Shown piece after piece: positions 16,466 to 25,647 of a stretch of DNA of 64,000 nucleotides. The stretch is from Actinoplanes sichuanensis (GTDB taxonomy: Bacteria > Actinomycetota > Actinomycetes > Mycobacteriales > Micromonosporaceae). Below the pieces are notes generated by a model. That model saw only the letters and a program-made list of their open reading frames with translations. It was not told the origin of the DNA and made no database searches. How positions within the stretch are numbered: position 1 is the stretch's first letter; each line of letters opens with the position of its first letter. Position numbers and translations under genes: made by a program. The DNA lies in the NCBI RefSeq assembly GCF_033097365.1, contig NZ_AP028461.1, positions 1,364,001 through 1,428,000 of the forward strand, in the 5' to 3' direction.

Positions 16466-17911
16466 ATGCTCGATGCGGTACTCGACGGTCTGGCGGGCAA
16501 CCCGGCCCTGCCCCGCGACCTGCTGCGCCGGATGATCCGGTGGCGCGGTGGCTCCAGGCTCGCCCTCCGCGCCGACCTGACCGATGAGGTGGTCGAGGAG
16601 ATGCTCGCGACCGGCTGGGTCTGGTTCCTGACCGCCCTGGCCGTCGACGGCAGCGTCGCCTCACCGGTCCGGCTTCGGCTCGCCGGGCACCCGGATCAGA
16701 CGGTGCGAGCGTGTGCCGCGTCCGGGCCGCCGGACCGTGCCGTGTTCGAGATCCTCGCGGCCGATCCGGATCAGGAGGTCCGGGTGCGCCTCGCCGAAAA
16801 CCGGTCCCTGCCGCCGGACCTGCGGGCCCGGCTCGCCGACGACCCGGACCCGGAGGTCCGGCGAGCCCTGGCCCGAGGCTGGACCGACCTTCCGGAAGCG
16901 GTGCGGCGGCGCCTGCTCACCGACCGGGACGAGGCGGTACGGGCAGCCGCGTGCTTCACCTACCACCCCGAGGTGCCGGCCGACCTGGTGCCGACCCTGC
17001 TCGCCGATCCGGCGACCCGGGCCGGCGTGGTACGCCACCTGACGTTGACCACGGAGTCGGCGGCCCGCCTCGCCGAGGATCGTGACTACGCCGTGCGCCG
17101 CGAGCTGGCCCGGCACCCCGGCCTGCCCGCCGACATGCGGGACCGGCTGGCCTCCGACGACAGCACGACGGTGCAGGTCGCCGTGTTCGCCCGGGAGGAC
17201 ACCCCGGAGCCGCTGCGCGCGCTGATCCACGACGAGGTGCGCGGCAGGAGCCCGTCCCTGGTCGTCGCGGTCGACGATCCGGATCCGGACGATCTGGGGG
17301 AGTGGGACGACCTCGCGTTCAAGCAGCTCGTCGAGGACCGCGCGACCGTCGCCCGGTTCGACCGGCTGCCGTTGCCGTGGGTCACCGCCGACCCGATGCG
17401 GCACGCCGGTTCGCCGTACACCTCCTTCCGGCTCGCCGTCGCCGCGGCCGCCGCAAGCCTGCCACCGGCGGTGGTGGACCGGCTGCTCGCCGACGAGGAA
17501 CCGAGGGTCGCCGAGGCCGTCGTCGAACACGCGCCGCACCGGGTCGACGAGGCCACCGCCGAACGCATCGAACGCGCCTACCGGCCGCCCGCGCGGGCCC
17601 GCGCACGCCGGCCCACCGGCCGCTACCCGTACCAGCCGGAGACGCTGCGCCGGTTCGCCACCGACCCCGACCCGCGGATGCGGGTGTTCGGCTTCCGCGA
17701 TCCCGCACTGCCCGCCGACATCCTCTCGACGTCGGCCGCCGACCCGGACGGCAACGTCCGCCGCAGTGCCGCCGCTCATCGGCGGATGCCCGCCACGGTG
17801 CTGGTGGCGATGCTCGACGATCCGGACGAACGGGTCGCCCGGGCGGCAGCCGGTAATCCGGGACTACCCGTCGAGACCATGGCGGAACTGCTGCGCCGGG
17901 CCGGCCTCTGA
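16466..17911 (+). CDS. Leucine-rich-repeat-variant (LRV) protein
   Basis: 481 residues made largely of about 24-residue LRV/HEAT-like repeats, for example L-P-P-D-L-R-A-R-L-A-D-D-P-D-P-E-V-R-R-A-L-A-R and L-P-A-D-M-R-D-R-L-A-S-D-D. Such solenoids bind other macromolecules. No iron-sulfur Cys cluster, which some LRV proteins carry, precedes the repeats. Cytoplasmic, no membrane segment. ATG 16466 begins the repeat-like N-terminus; an in-frame TTG lies 27 nt upstream. No Shine-Dalgarno is visible. Related proteins are scattered through actinomycete genomes with no known role. Confidence 0.82.
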   Translation: MLDAVLDGLAGNPALPRDLLRRMIRWRGGSRLALRADLTDEVVEEMLATGWVWFLTALAVDGSVASPVRLRLAGHPDQTVRACAASGPPDRAVFEILAADPDQEVRVRLAENRSLPPDLRARLADDPDPEVRRALARGWTDLPEAVRRRLLTDRDEAVRAAACFTYHPEVPADLVPTLLADPATRAGVVRHLTLTTESAARLAEDRDYAVRRELARHPGLPADMRDRLASDDSTTVQVAVFAREDTPEPLRALIHDEVRGRSPSLVVAVDDPDPDDLGEWDDLAFKQLVEDRATVARFDRLPLPWVTADPMRHAGSPYTSFRLAVAAAAASLPPAVVDRLLADEEPRVAEAVVEHAPHRVDEATAERIERAYRPPARARARRPTGRYPYQPETLRRFATDPDPRMRVFGFRDPALPADILSTSAADPDGNVRRSAAAHRRMPATVLVAMLDDPDERVARAAAGNPGLPVETMAELLRRAGL

Positions 17912-17967
17912 AGTCTGATCATCGACGGGTTCCTCAACCCCGACCCTGCGGTGCCGACGTTCAGAAT

Positions 17968-19362
17968 GTGACTGACCAGGCACAGGCCCGCCAGGTGGCG
18001 ACCGAGGAGATTCTCAACTCTCGTCGTGTCGTCTCGTCCGCCGTCGTCGTGCTCGCCGTGACCATGGCGATCGCCCTGGTCTCGTACGTGTGGGACTGGA
18101 TCGACGCGGTCAGCGCCGGCGAGTTCCCGGAACCCGACGAGTGGCTCGGCATGGTCGGGCTGGCCGGGCTGCCGTACGCGGTGGTCGTCACCCGCCGTCT
18201 GGTGCGGTTCGAGCGGATGCTCACCACCCGCGAGCGCGAGGCGGTCCAGGCGTTCCAGGACACCGTCGACAACGCACACGGCTGGATCTGGCAGACCGAC
18301 GCCGACATGCGGATCACCTACTCCAGCCACGGTGTGCACGCGATGCTGGGTCACCAGCCGTCGGAGGTCATCGGCCGGGTCGTGTGCGAGCTGATCAGCG
18401 ACGGGGCGTCGGCCCGGCCCAAGGTCGACCCGGGCGGCCGGCAGGAGCTGGCCACCGAGACCCGGCACACCGACGGGTCGGTCCGGCACCTGAGCACCAC
18501 CGTCGCGCCGATGTTCGACGAGACCGGCCGTACCGTCGGCTATCGCGGTTTCACCGCCGACGTCACGGTGGAGAAGGTCGCCCAGATCGCTCAGGACGAG
18601 AAGCAGCGGCGGTACGCCGAAGCCCGCGCCCGGATCGAGCAGGCCCTCGACGACCCCGAGGCGATGTACGTGGTGCTCCAGCCGATCGTCGACATCGACG
18701 GGCAGCGGATCGCCGGGATGGAGGCGCTCGCCCGGTTCAACGCCGAGCCCAAGCGCACCCCCGACCTGTGGTTCGCCGAGGCCTGGGAGGTCGGGCTCGG
18801 CATCGACCTGGAGCTGCACGCCATCGATCTGGCCTGTCGCCGCCTGCCGGAACTGCCGGCACACGGCTACCTGTCGATCAACCTGTCCGCCCAGACGCTC
18901 ACCGACCCGCGGCTGCTCGACCTGCTGTCCGGCCTCGGCGACCAGGCCCGCCGGATCGTGGTCGAGGTGACCGAGCACACCGCCATCGACGACTACGGCG
19001 TGGTCGGCGACGTGCTGGACCGGATCCGCGCGCTCGGGGCCCGGCTGGCCGTCGACGACGCGGGCGCCGGTTACGCCTCGATGCAGCACATCCTGCGGCT
19101 GCGCCCGGACATCATCAAGCTGGACCGCAGCATCATCGCCGACAACGACGTGGACCCGGCCCGGTTCGCGCTGATCGGTGCGATGGCCAACTTCGCCGTC
19201 TCGCTGGGCATGGTGGTGATCGCCGAGGGCGTGGAGACCCCCGGCGAACTGGCCGCCCTCACCGAGAACCAGATCTGCCACGCGCAGGGCTACTACCTGG
19301 CCCGCCCCGCCGTCGAGCCGCTGATGGAGCTGACGCCGCCGGTGACCTCCGTGGCCGCCTGA
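17968..19362 (+). CDS. PAS-EAL cyclic-di-GMP phosphodiesterase
   Basis: 464 residues. Two N-terminal transmembrane helices (about 22-46 and 57-75), a short coiled coil, a PAS domain (about 95-205: D-N-A-H-G-W-I-W-Q-T-D-A-D) and an EAL domain (about 215-450). The catalytic set is intact: E-A-L-A-R, S-I-N-L-S, V-T-E-H, D-D-A-G-A-G-Y, I-K-L-D-R, A-E-G-V-E-T and A-Q-G-Y. This predicts active hydrolysis of c-di-GMP, a controller of actinomycete development. The DDFG loop reads D-D-A-G, a mild variant. GTG start. The last 70 bp overlap the convergent WYL regulator gene. Confidence 0.9.
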   Translation: MTDQAQARQVATEEILNSRRVVSSAVVVLAVTMAIALVSYVWDWIDAVSAGEFPEPDEWLGMVGLAGLPYAVVVTRRLVRFERMLTTREREAVQAFQDTVDNAHGWIWQTDADMRITYSSHGVHAMLGHQPSEVIGRVVCELISDGASARPKVDPGGRQELATETRHTDGSVRHLSTTVAPMFDETGRTVGYRGFTADVTVEKVAQIAQDEKQRRYAEARARIEQALDDPEAMYVVLQPIVDIDGQRIAGMEALARFNAEPKRTPDLWFAEAWEVGLGIDLELHAIDLACRRLPELPAHGYLSINLSAQTLTDPRLLDLLSGLGDQARRIVVEVTEHTAIDDYGVVGDVLDRIRALGARLAVDDAGAGYASMQHILRLRPDIIKLDRSIIADNDVDPARFALIGAMANFAVSLGMVVIAEGVETPGELAALTENQICHAQGYYLARPAVEPLMELTPPVTSVAA

Positions 19363-20360
19363 GAGTAGAGGCGTGTCATCGCGGTGATGCTGGCCCGCAT
19401 CAGGTCGCGTAGTTCGGGTGGGGACAGGACCTCGATGTCCTCGCCGAGGCGCAGGAAGTCGGCGTGGGCGTGTCGCACCGACTCGATGGGCAGGGTCACC
19501 GTGGTCCAGCCGTCCGGGTCGGGGTCGCCGACCGCGTCGCGGACGTTGCGGGCCATCGCCCTGGTCATCAGGTACGGGATCCGGGTCAGTCCGGCGGGGG
19601 AGAGGCGGACCACGGCCTCGGCCCGGTGCAGACGGCGCTCGAAATCGACGGCCCATGCGGACCAGGTCGCGGCCAGGTCGAAGCCGTCGGGGCGCTCGAA
19701 CGTCTCGTCGAACACGGTCAGGTCGAGGATCGTCGCGACCCGGTAGGTCCGCAGGTCGTCGCCGACCCGGGCCACGAAATACCAGACACCCGCCTTCAGG
19801 ACGATGCCGAGCGGTTCGATGTCCCGGTCCACCTCGCGGGGCTCCCGCCAGCGCTGGTAGCGCATCCGGGCCCGTCGCCGGTTCCACACCGCGGCGGCCA
19901 GGGCGGCCAGGTGCGGGTGGGTCTCGGTCTCCCGGAACCAGCCGGCCGGATCGAGGTGGAAGCGGTCGCGGACCTCGTCGACGTGCCGGGCCAGCCGGGC
20001 CGGCAGTGCGGCGCGCAGTTTCAGCTCGGCGGTGGTCAGCACCGCGCCCAGGCCGAGTTCGGCGGCGGCGTCCGGCACTCCGGCCAGGAAGATCGTGCCG
20101 GCCTCCTGCGGGGTCAGGCCGGTCAGTCGGGTCCGGTAGCCGTCGACCAGCTGATATCCGCCGTTGGCGCCGAGTTCGGCGTAGACCGGCACGCCCGCGG
20201 TACCCAGGGCTTCGACGTCGCGGTACACGGTGCGTACCGAGACGCCCAGCTCGTCGGCGATCTGCTGGGCGGTGAGCCGCCCGCGGTCCTGCAGCAGGAG
20301 GACCACGGACAGCAGACGACTGGCGCGCATTTCCAAAGACTGCCACAGGATGTCAGTCAT
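19293..20360 (-). CDS. HTH-WYL domain transcriptional regulator
   Basis: 355 residues. N-terminal HTH_11/DeoR-like helix-turn-helix (R-L-T-A-Q-Q-I-A-D-E-L-G-V-S-V-R-T-V-Y-R-D-V), then a WYL domain and C-terminal extension (about 150-340), with the core G-I-V-L-K-A-G-V-W-Y-F-V-A-R in place of the exact W-Y-L triplet. These proteins sense small ligands or nucleic acid. ATG 20360 is used; ATG 20330 would give the commoner M-R-A-S-R-L-L start. It diverges from a VOC-family gene 41 bp away, a common pairing in which the regulator controls the glyoxalase-like neighbour. Confidence 0.88.
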   Translation of the reverse strand: MTDILWQSLEMRASRLLSVVLLLQDRGRLTAQQIADELGVSVRTVYRDVEALGTAGVPVYAELGANGGYQLVDGYRTRLTGLTPQEAGTIFLAGVPDAAAELGLGAVLTTAELKLRAALPARLARHVDEVRDRFHLDPAGWFRETETHPHLAALAAAVWNRRRARMRYQRWREPREVDRDIEPLGIVLKAGVWYFVARVGDDLRTYRVATILDLTVFDETFERPDGFDLAATWSAWAVDFERRLHRAEAVVRLSPAGLTRIPYLMTRAMARNVRDAVGDPDPDGWTTVTLPIESVRHAHADFLRLGEDIEVLSPPELRDLMRASITAMTRLYSQAATEVTGGVSSISGSTAGRAR

Positions 20361-20401
20361 GCCTGGCAGGGTCGTCGGTGACGAGGAAAAGGAGCATCAC
20401 C

Positions 20402-20764
20402 ATGGCACTCGCCCGTTACGTCGGCTTCTCGCTCGACTGCGACGACCCGGTCGCGCTGGCCGACTTCTACGTCAAGCTGCTCGGCATGGAGATCAGCTAC
20501 ACCAGTGACGAGTTCGTCTACCTGGGCGGACCCGGCAACGGCATCGGGTTCGTGAAGGTGGAGAAGTATCTACCACCGACCTGGCCCAGCGCCGACGTGC
20601 CCAAGCAGGCGCACCTGGAGCTGGGCGTGGACGACCTGGAGACCGGCGAGGCGGCGATCCTCGGGATCGGCGCCACCAAACCGGACCACCAGCCGCAACC
20701 GGACCGCTGGCGGGTCCTGCTCGATCCGGCCGGCCACCCGTTCTGCATCTCCGCGTCGGTATAG
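20402..20764 (+). CDS. VOC (glyoxalase/bleomycin-resistance fold) protein
   Basis: 120 residues with two beta-alpha-beta-beta-beta modules: Y-V-G-F-S-L-D-C-D-D-P-V-A-L-A-D-F-Y and the second half H-L-E-L-G-V-D-D-L, ending D-P-A-G-H-P-F-C. Family members are metal-dependent lyases, dioxygenases or drug-binding proteins. His and Glu metal-ligand candidates are present, but the substrate cannot be named. AAGGAG precedes ATG 20402 by 7 nt. Divergent from the WYL regulator. Confidence 0.88.
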   Translation: MALARYVGFSLDCDDPVALADFYVKLLGMEISYTSDEFVYLGGPGNGIGFVKVEKYLPPTWPSADVPKQAHLELGVDDLETGEAAILGIGATKPDHQPQPDRWRVLLDPAGHPFCISASV

Positions 20765-20831
20765 ACCCAACTTTCTCGCCTCCTCTCGCGTCTATTTCCA
20801 AAGAGGACATTCGCATCGAGGAGGACAGTAA

Positions 20832-21596
20832 GTGCGACAAAGACGAATGATGTTCACGGCGGTGGCCGCGGCGGGTATCACGCTCGCCGCGGCCTCGCCG
20901 GCCGAGGCGATCGCCAACGGCGAACCGGTGCAGGAGGGCAGATACTCGTTCTCCGTCAAGCTGACCATGACCGGCATCCCGGTCCTCGGCGGCGGAACCC
21001 GTAACAGTGCCTGCTCGGGCGCCCTGATCGCCCGTGAGTGGGTGATCACCGCCGGGCACTGCTTCCGCGACGAGAACGGCGTCCGGGTCGAACGCCCGGT
21101 CGCCGCCTCGACCGTCGCGACCGTCGGCCGCACCGACCTGATCACCAGCCCCGGCGGTCACGAACTGGAGATCGTCGAGGTCAAGCAGTCGGCCACCGCC
21201 GACGTCGCCCTCGCCCGCCTCGCCGAGCCCATCACCGACATCCGGCCGCTGGCCGTCAGCCGCCGTGCCCCGAAGGTCGGCGAGGTGCTGCGACTCACCG
21301 GCTACGGCTCGCTGACCAGTGCCAACGCCACCCCTGTGACACATCTCCAGACCGGGCAACTGGTGGTGGAGTCGGTGTCCGACGCGACTCTGGGCGTCCG
21401 CGGCAAGGCACCGAACCCCGACACCACCCCGTGCCCGTACGACTCCGGTGGCCCGTTCTTCCGCGAGTCCCGCGGACACGCACCCCAACTGGTGGCGGTC
21501 GTGAGTGACGGCCCGAGCTGTCCGCACACCGACATCGAGATCCCGGCGCGTACCGACAACCTCGCCGGCTGGATCCGCGACACCACCGGCCGCTGA
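20832..21596 (+). CDS. Secreted trypsin-like serine protease (S1)
   Basis: 254 residues. A short signal peptide ends near A-E-A. Catalytic triad: His in I-T-A-G-H-C (H76), Asp in T-A-D-V-A-L-A-R-L (D124) and Ser in C-P-Y-D-S-G-G-P (S205). The residue before D-S-G-G-P is Tyr where trypsins usually have Gly. The mature end is marked by I-A-N-G-E-P, close to the usual I-V-G-G processing site. GTG 20832 follows GAGGAGGA. The gene converges on the penicillin acylase gene across a strong hairpin. Confidence 0.92.
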   Translation: MRQRRMMFTAVAAAGITLAAASPAEAIANGEPVQEGRYSFSVKLTMTGIPVLGGGTRNSACSGALIAREWVITAGHCFRDENGVRVERPVAASTVATVGRTDLITSPGGHELEIVEVKQSATADVALARLAEPITDIRPLAVSRRAPKVGEVLRLTGYGSLTSANATPVTHLQTGQLVVESVSDATLGVRGKAPNPDTTPCPYDSGGPFFRESRGHAPQLVAVVSDGPSCPHTDIEIPARTDNLAGWIRDTTGR

Positions 21597-21601
21597 CCGG
21601 G

Positions 21602-21641
21602 CCGCGCCTGGTCTTCCGCCGGTGCGGAGGACCAGGCGCGG
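21602..21641. terminator. Bidirectional hairpin terminator
   Basis: CCGCGCCTGGTC (21602-21613) pairs perfectly with GACCAGGCGCGG (21630-21641), a 12-bp GC-rich stem topped by a further CCGC/GCGG stem. It sits between the stop codons of the convergent protease and acylase genes. No T tract follows, as is common in actinomycetes. Confidence 0.75.
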
Positions 21642-21645
21642 AAGG

Positions 21646-24600
21646 TCAGCGGCTGTACACCTCGATCTCATACGTGGACAGGCCGTACTGGGTGGCTCGG
21701 GTCACCCCGGTCAGGCGGACGTACCGTGCCGTGCTCGCGGTGAGCGCCACGGTGTCCTCGCCTCCGTTACCGCCGGTCACGGAGGCGACCTGGGTCCAGG
21801 TGGATCCGTTGGTCGAGGTCTCGATCTTGTACGCCGACGCGTACGCCGACTCCCAGAACACCCGCACCCGGCCCACCGCGACCGACGAGCCGAGATCGAT
21901 CCGGATCCACTGGCCGTCCGCCCACTCGCTGGCCCACCGGGTCGACATGTTGCCGTCGACCGCGTTGGCCGCCGCGTTGCCGGACTGGCTGCCGGACGCG
22001 GTGACCGGGCGCCCGGCGGCCAGGTTGGCCAGGTTGTCGCCGCGCTTGGCCGGGAACGACACCACCTGCTGGTAGGTGGGCCGGTTCTGCCACGAGATCA
22101 GGTCGTGGGTGATGCCGCCGAGCGGAGACTGCAGGATCGCGTCGGCACACCACTGGTTACCGGCGGCGCAGTGGTCGTCGGCCGGGTAGGTGGTGGCCGC
22201 CGGCTCGGCGATCGCCGCGGACAGGCTGGTCAGCAGGGCGCTCCGGCAGGTGCTGACGGTTCCGGCGCCGCAGTACTTCGTCGACCAGTTCGGCACGCTG
22301 TCGCCGAGGACGGCCCGCAGGTCCTTCTCGACCCAGCCCCACCAGCCGTACTGGAAGGAACTGCCCTTGTGCCCCTGCGCGGCGTTGGCCGAGTGCGGCA
22401 GCGTCGACACCTGGCCGGTCTGGCCGCCCGACGGTGACTCGTTGATCTGCAGGGTGTCGACCAGCGCGGTGTAGAGCCCAGTACCGAGCCCGCTCTGGAA
22501 CTGGGCCTGCACGATCCGCGGCCACCAGGCGTCGAAGATCCGGATCGCGTCGGCGTCCGCGTACACCTTGCTGCCCGACGCGGTCTCCCTGCGGAGCGCG
22601 CCGTTGGTCAGCCAGGTGCGCAGCTTGGCGACCGCGGCGGCCTGGGTGGCGTCGGTGACCGTGGCGGTGTCGATCATCCGGAGCAGGCTGGGCAGCACCT
22701 CCTTGCCGCGCAGGTCGGTGAGCCCGGCCTGCTGCACGACCTTGAGCAGGGTCGCCCGGTCGTACTTGGTGCCGGCCGCGATCCCGGCCTTCAGTGGCGC
22801 GTCCAGCAGGTCACCGCGGTGCACCGAGCCGAAGCTGAAGTTGCCGTCGGCCGCCGAATAGCCGGCCGCCTGCTTGTTGTTCCAGCTCACGAAGTAGTCC
22901 TGGTTGACCGCCTGCACGTGGGCACTGGCCGGGCGGAATCCGGTCCACTCCTGGGCGGCGTCGCCCCAGGTCGGCAGGTTCGGATCGGCGGTGGCCGGGC
23001 GGATCGGCTCGGTCCCGGAGGTGAACATCGCGGTGTCGGCCGAGTTCACGTAGAACCAGTTGAACGCGAACGCGATGTTCGACGCCGAATTCTGGAACGC
23101 GGTGGGCGTACCCATCTGATCGGGCTCGTTGAACATCTGGAAACCGATCGCCGAATCGGCCTCGTGACCATAGGTCGACCTCTTCGCCGCGAAGGCGACC
23201 GGCACACCGCCGACCTTGCCACGCCAGGTGACCAGGCCGTAGTTCGTGCGCAGCACGGTCAACCGGTAGGAACCGGCGGCCGTCGAGTCGGCCGTCGTCG
23301 GCGCCCACGAGTTGACCCGGCTCAGCGTCTCCATCGCGGTGCACGTCCCGTGCCACAGGTAGCTCGTCGACGCCGTGGTCGGGGTGCTGCCGTCGGCGTT
23401 GCAGAGCCGGATCGCGTACGTGTCGGTGATGTCCTGCACCGACGAGGTCGCGCTCCACGCGTAGTCCGGACCACGGCCCAGCAGCGTGTACAGGTTGAGG
23501 CCGCTGAACGCGACACCACGACTGCTGATCCCCGGCCCCTGCAACTCCTGCAACATCAGCAGCTGCGGGGCGAAGTAGCCGGTCTGCGGGCCGAAGACGG
23601 CGACCGGGTGGCCGGTGGCCGAGTTCGCCGCGTTGACCACCGCGGCGTTCGACATGCCCTGGTGCGCGCTGTCGATGGTCAGCGTGCTCAGCGAGTCGGC
23701 GATCGCGCTGGTCCCGGTCACACCGGTGGCCGCCGAGCCGGTCTTGTCATAGACCAGCGGTTCGGGGGTCGCCGTTCCGGCGTCCGGCATCGCCACTCCG
23801 GTGGCATTCGGATCACCGCCGCCGTACGGGAACGACTGCCCCGCGTGCAGCGTGAGCACCGCCTCCGGATCGTTCTGCGACCGGAACTGCTGCCACACCT
23901 GGTCACCGACCGTGGTGCCGTACTTGGCGCGGGCCGCGATCCGCACGAGCGCCGACTGCATCTCGTTGCCGCCGCCGCCACCGAACAGGCCACCGATCAC
24001 ACCGGCGATCGCGATCAGGTCGGTCGCGACGAAGTCGACCGGACCACCCACGTTCGTCACCGAGTCGAGATGGCCGGTCAACACGTACTCGCCCGGACAG
24101 TCACGTGCGGCCATGCAGTCGTCGATGTACTTGTTGATCCCGGCCAGGTACTGCTGCACGTCGTCGTAGAGCTGGGCGCCGCGCGTACCCGAGGCCCGCA
24201 GGGTGTTGATCTGGTTCTGCAGGTCCGCCTCGGTGTACGGGGAGTTGCGCCAGACGCTCTGTTCCAGGTCACGGTTGCCCTCGGCGCCCCCGGCGAACCC
24301 GGTCAGACTGCCCCGGGCGACGTGCCGCATCAGGTCCATCAGGAACAGCCGGTCCTGCGCGCCCGCATAACCGGCGCCGAACATCGTCCCGGCGCGGGTG
24401 GTGCCGGTCACGTGCGGGACGCCGAGCGCCCTGTCGCGCACGATCGTGACGTCCGAGCGCGGGGTGATCGTGCTCGCCACGTTCGCGGCGGCCACCCCGT
24501 ACGACGCGTCGTTGAAGAAGGTGTTGATCTGGCCCGGGGTCAGGCCGGTGTAGCTGTAGGTCAGGTTGGCGTAGGGGGCCAGCTGATTGTCGGAGTCGGC

Positions 24601-24804
24601 GGGCATCGTGCCGAACACCTGATGGGCGAGGATCGCCGCGAGGTCGGCGTCCCCGTTCTGCCCGGGCGGCAGGATGTCGGAGCACTCACCGAGGCAGTAG
24701 TCGTTCGTCGCGTACGCCGCCGCGGCCGGCTGGGGGCCGACCGTGGCGAGCGCCGCGGGGATCAGGAGAAGGACGGCGAAGGAGAGAGAAAGGCGCCGGC
24801 GCAT
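21646..24804 (-). CDS. Secreted penicillin-acylase family Ntn hydrolase with discoidin domain
   Basis: 1052 residues. Signal peptide about 1-29; acylase body about 65-900; C-terminal F5/8 type C (CBM32-like) domain about 926-1052 (N-A-V-D-G-N-M-S-T-R-W). The conserved S-N-A-A-V-V-N stretch holds the Ser (S385) that would become the N-terminal nucleophile of the beta subunit after self-cleavage, followed by G-P-Q-T-G-Y-F. Related enzymes cleave amides such as N-acyl-homoserine lactones or cyclic lipopeptides; length and secretion fit the aculeacin-A-acylase-like branch. The discoidin domain should bind carbohydrate or cell surface. The start gives a clean signal peptide. Confidence 0.88.
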   Translation of the reverse strand: MRRRLSLSFAVLLLIPAALATVGPQPAAAAYATNDYCLGECSDILPPGQNGDADLAAILAHQVFGTMPADSDNQLAPYANLTYSYTGLTPGQINTFFNDASYGVAAANVASTITPRSDVTIVRDRALGVPHVTGTTRAGTMFGAGYAGAQDRLFLMDLMRHVARGSLTGFAGGAEGNRDLEQSVWRNSPYTEADLQNQINTLRASGTRGAQLYDDVQQYLAGINKYIDDCMAARDCPGEYVLTGHLDSVTNVGGPVDFVATDLIAIAGVIGGLFGGGGGNEMQSALVRIAARAKYGTTVGDQVWQQFRSQNDPEAVLTLHAGQSFPYGGGDPNATGVAMPDAGTATPEPLVYDKTGSAATGVTGTSAIADSLSTLTIDSAHQGMSNAAVVNAANSATGHPVAVFGPQTGYFAPQLLMLQELQGPGISSRGVAFSGLNLYTLLGRGPDYAWSATSSVQDITDTYAIRLCNADGSTPTTASTSYLWHGTCTAMETLSRVNSWAPTTADSTAAGSYRLTVLRTNYGLVTWRGKVGGVPVAFAAKRSTYGHEADSAIGFQMFNEPDQMGTPTAFQNSASNIAFAFNWFYVNSADTAMFTSGTEPIRPATADPNLPTWGDAAQEWTGFRPASAHVQAVNQDYFVSWNNKQAAGYSAADGNFSFGSVHRGDLLDAPLKAGIAAGTKYDRATLLKVVQQAGLTDLRGKEVLPSLLRMIDTATVTDATQAAAVAKLRTWLTNGALRRETASGSKVYADADAIRIFDAWWPRIVQAQFQSGLGTGLYTALVDTLQINESPSGGQTGQVSTLPHSANAAQGHKGSSFQYGWWGWVEKDLRAVLGDSVPNWSTKYCGAGTVSTCRSALLTSLSAAIAEPAATTYPADDHCAAGNQWCADAILQSPLGGITHDLISWQNRPTYQQVVSFPAKRGDNLANLAAGRPVTASGSQSGNAAANAVDGNMSTRWASEWADGQWIRIDLGSSVAVGRVRVFWESAYASAYKIETSTNGSTWTQVASVTGGNGGEDTVALTASTARYVRLTGVTRATQYGLSTYEIEVYSR

Positions 24805-24875
24805 GGGGGTCCCTTCGGGTACGCCAGAAGACGCGAAACTTTCTCAGAATGCTAAGACATCGAAGAATGTGAACG

Positions 24876-25598
24876 CTAGGTTTCGCGGAAGAAGGCGACC
24901 GCCTCGATCAGCGCCCGATCGGTCAGCGCCGGGTCGTGCCGGGGGCCGACGTCCCGCATGAACGCGTGCTCGCCACCGGTGTAGACGTGCAGTTCGAGGT
25001 CGGTGAGGCCGGCCGCGTACAGGCGTTGCAGGATGTCCAGGCGGGCGTCGGCCGGGACGTGCGGGTCCCGACTGCCGAAGACGATCAACAGCCGGCCCCG
25101 GATGTCGGCGGCCCGGGCGAGCGATCCGGCGTCGGCGTCCGCGCCCAGCGCGCCGTTGTGCAGTCCCGTCGGGTAGAAGCAGACGGTCGCCTTCACCCGG
25201 TGATCGAAAGCGGCCCGGAACGCCAGGTGTCCACCGATGCAGAACCCCGTCACGAACACGTCCGACACGTCCGGGCGGGCGGCCAGATGGTCCAGTACCG
25301 CGGTGCGGTCGGCGTCGAACTGCGCCGTCGTGGTGGCCGCCGCCCCGGCCAGTCCCTGCTGCTTGCCGGCGTCGTCGAACTCCAGCGCCACCCCGGCCAG
25401 CGGGCCGTGCGGGTAGATCTCCGGCACCACCACGACGAACCCGTCGGCCGCCAGCCGCCGCGCGGTACGCAACGTCGACTCGGTCAACTGGAAGATGTCG
25501 GTGTAGAGCAACAGGCCAGGCCACGTTCCGTCGTCGGCGGGCCGGATCACGATCGTCCGGATATCGCCCACCCGGACCTCTTCTTCACGCAACTTCAT
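24876..25598 (-). CDS. Dienelactone hydrolase family protein
   Basis: 240 residues from ATG 25598, alpha/beta-hydrolase fold. The dienelactone hydrolase triad is visible: Cys in G-F-C-I-G-G-H (about residue 120), Asp in G-S-R-D-P-H-V-P, and His in G-G-E-H-A-F-M. It would hydrolyse dienelactone or a similar small ester or lactone in the cytoplasm. It lies 71 bp upstream of the acylase gene on the same strand and is divergent from the DUF4184 gene. Confidence 0.9.
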   Translation of the reverse strand: MKLREEEVRVGDIRTIVIRPADDGTWPGLLLYTDIFQLTESTLRTARRLAADGFVVVVPEIYPHGPLAGVALEFDDAGKQQGLAGAAATTTAQFDADRTAVLDHLAARPDVSDVFVTGFCIGGHLAFRAAFDHRVKATVCFYPTGLHNGALGADADAGSLARAADIRGRLLIVFGSRDPHVPADARLDILQRLYAAGLTDLELHVYTGGEHAFMRDVGPRHDPALTDRALIEAVAFFRET

Positions 25599-25647
25599 GA
25601 TCAGCACATTAGGGGCCGGGTGGGCACGGTTGGCTATCGTGCGGGCG

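Noticed and set aside
17776..20346. 856-codon frame antisense to the LRV and EAL genes
   Set aside because: Its codon-position bias mirrors the sense genes, and it has no domain content. It is a typical shadow frame in GC-rich DNA.
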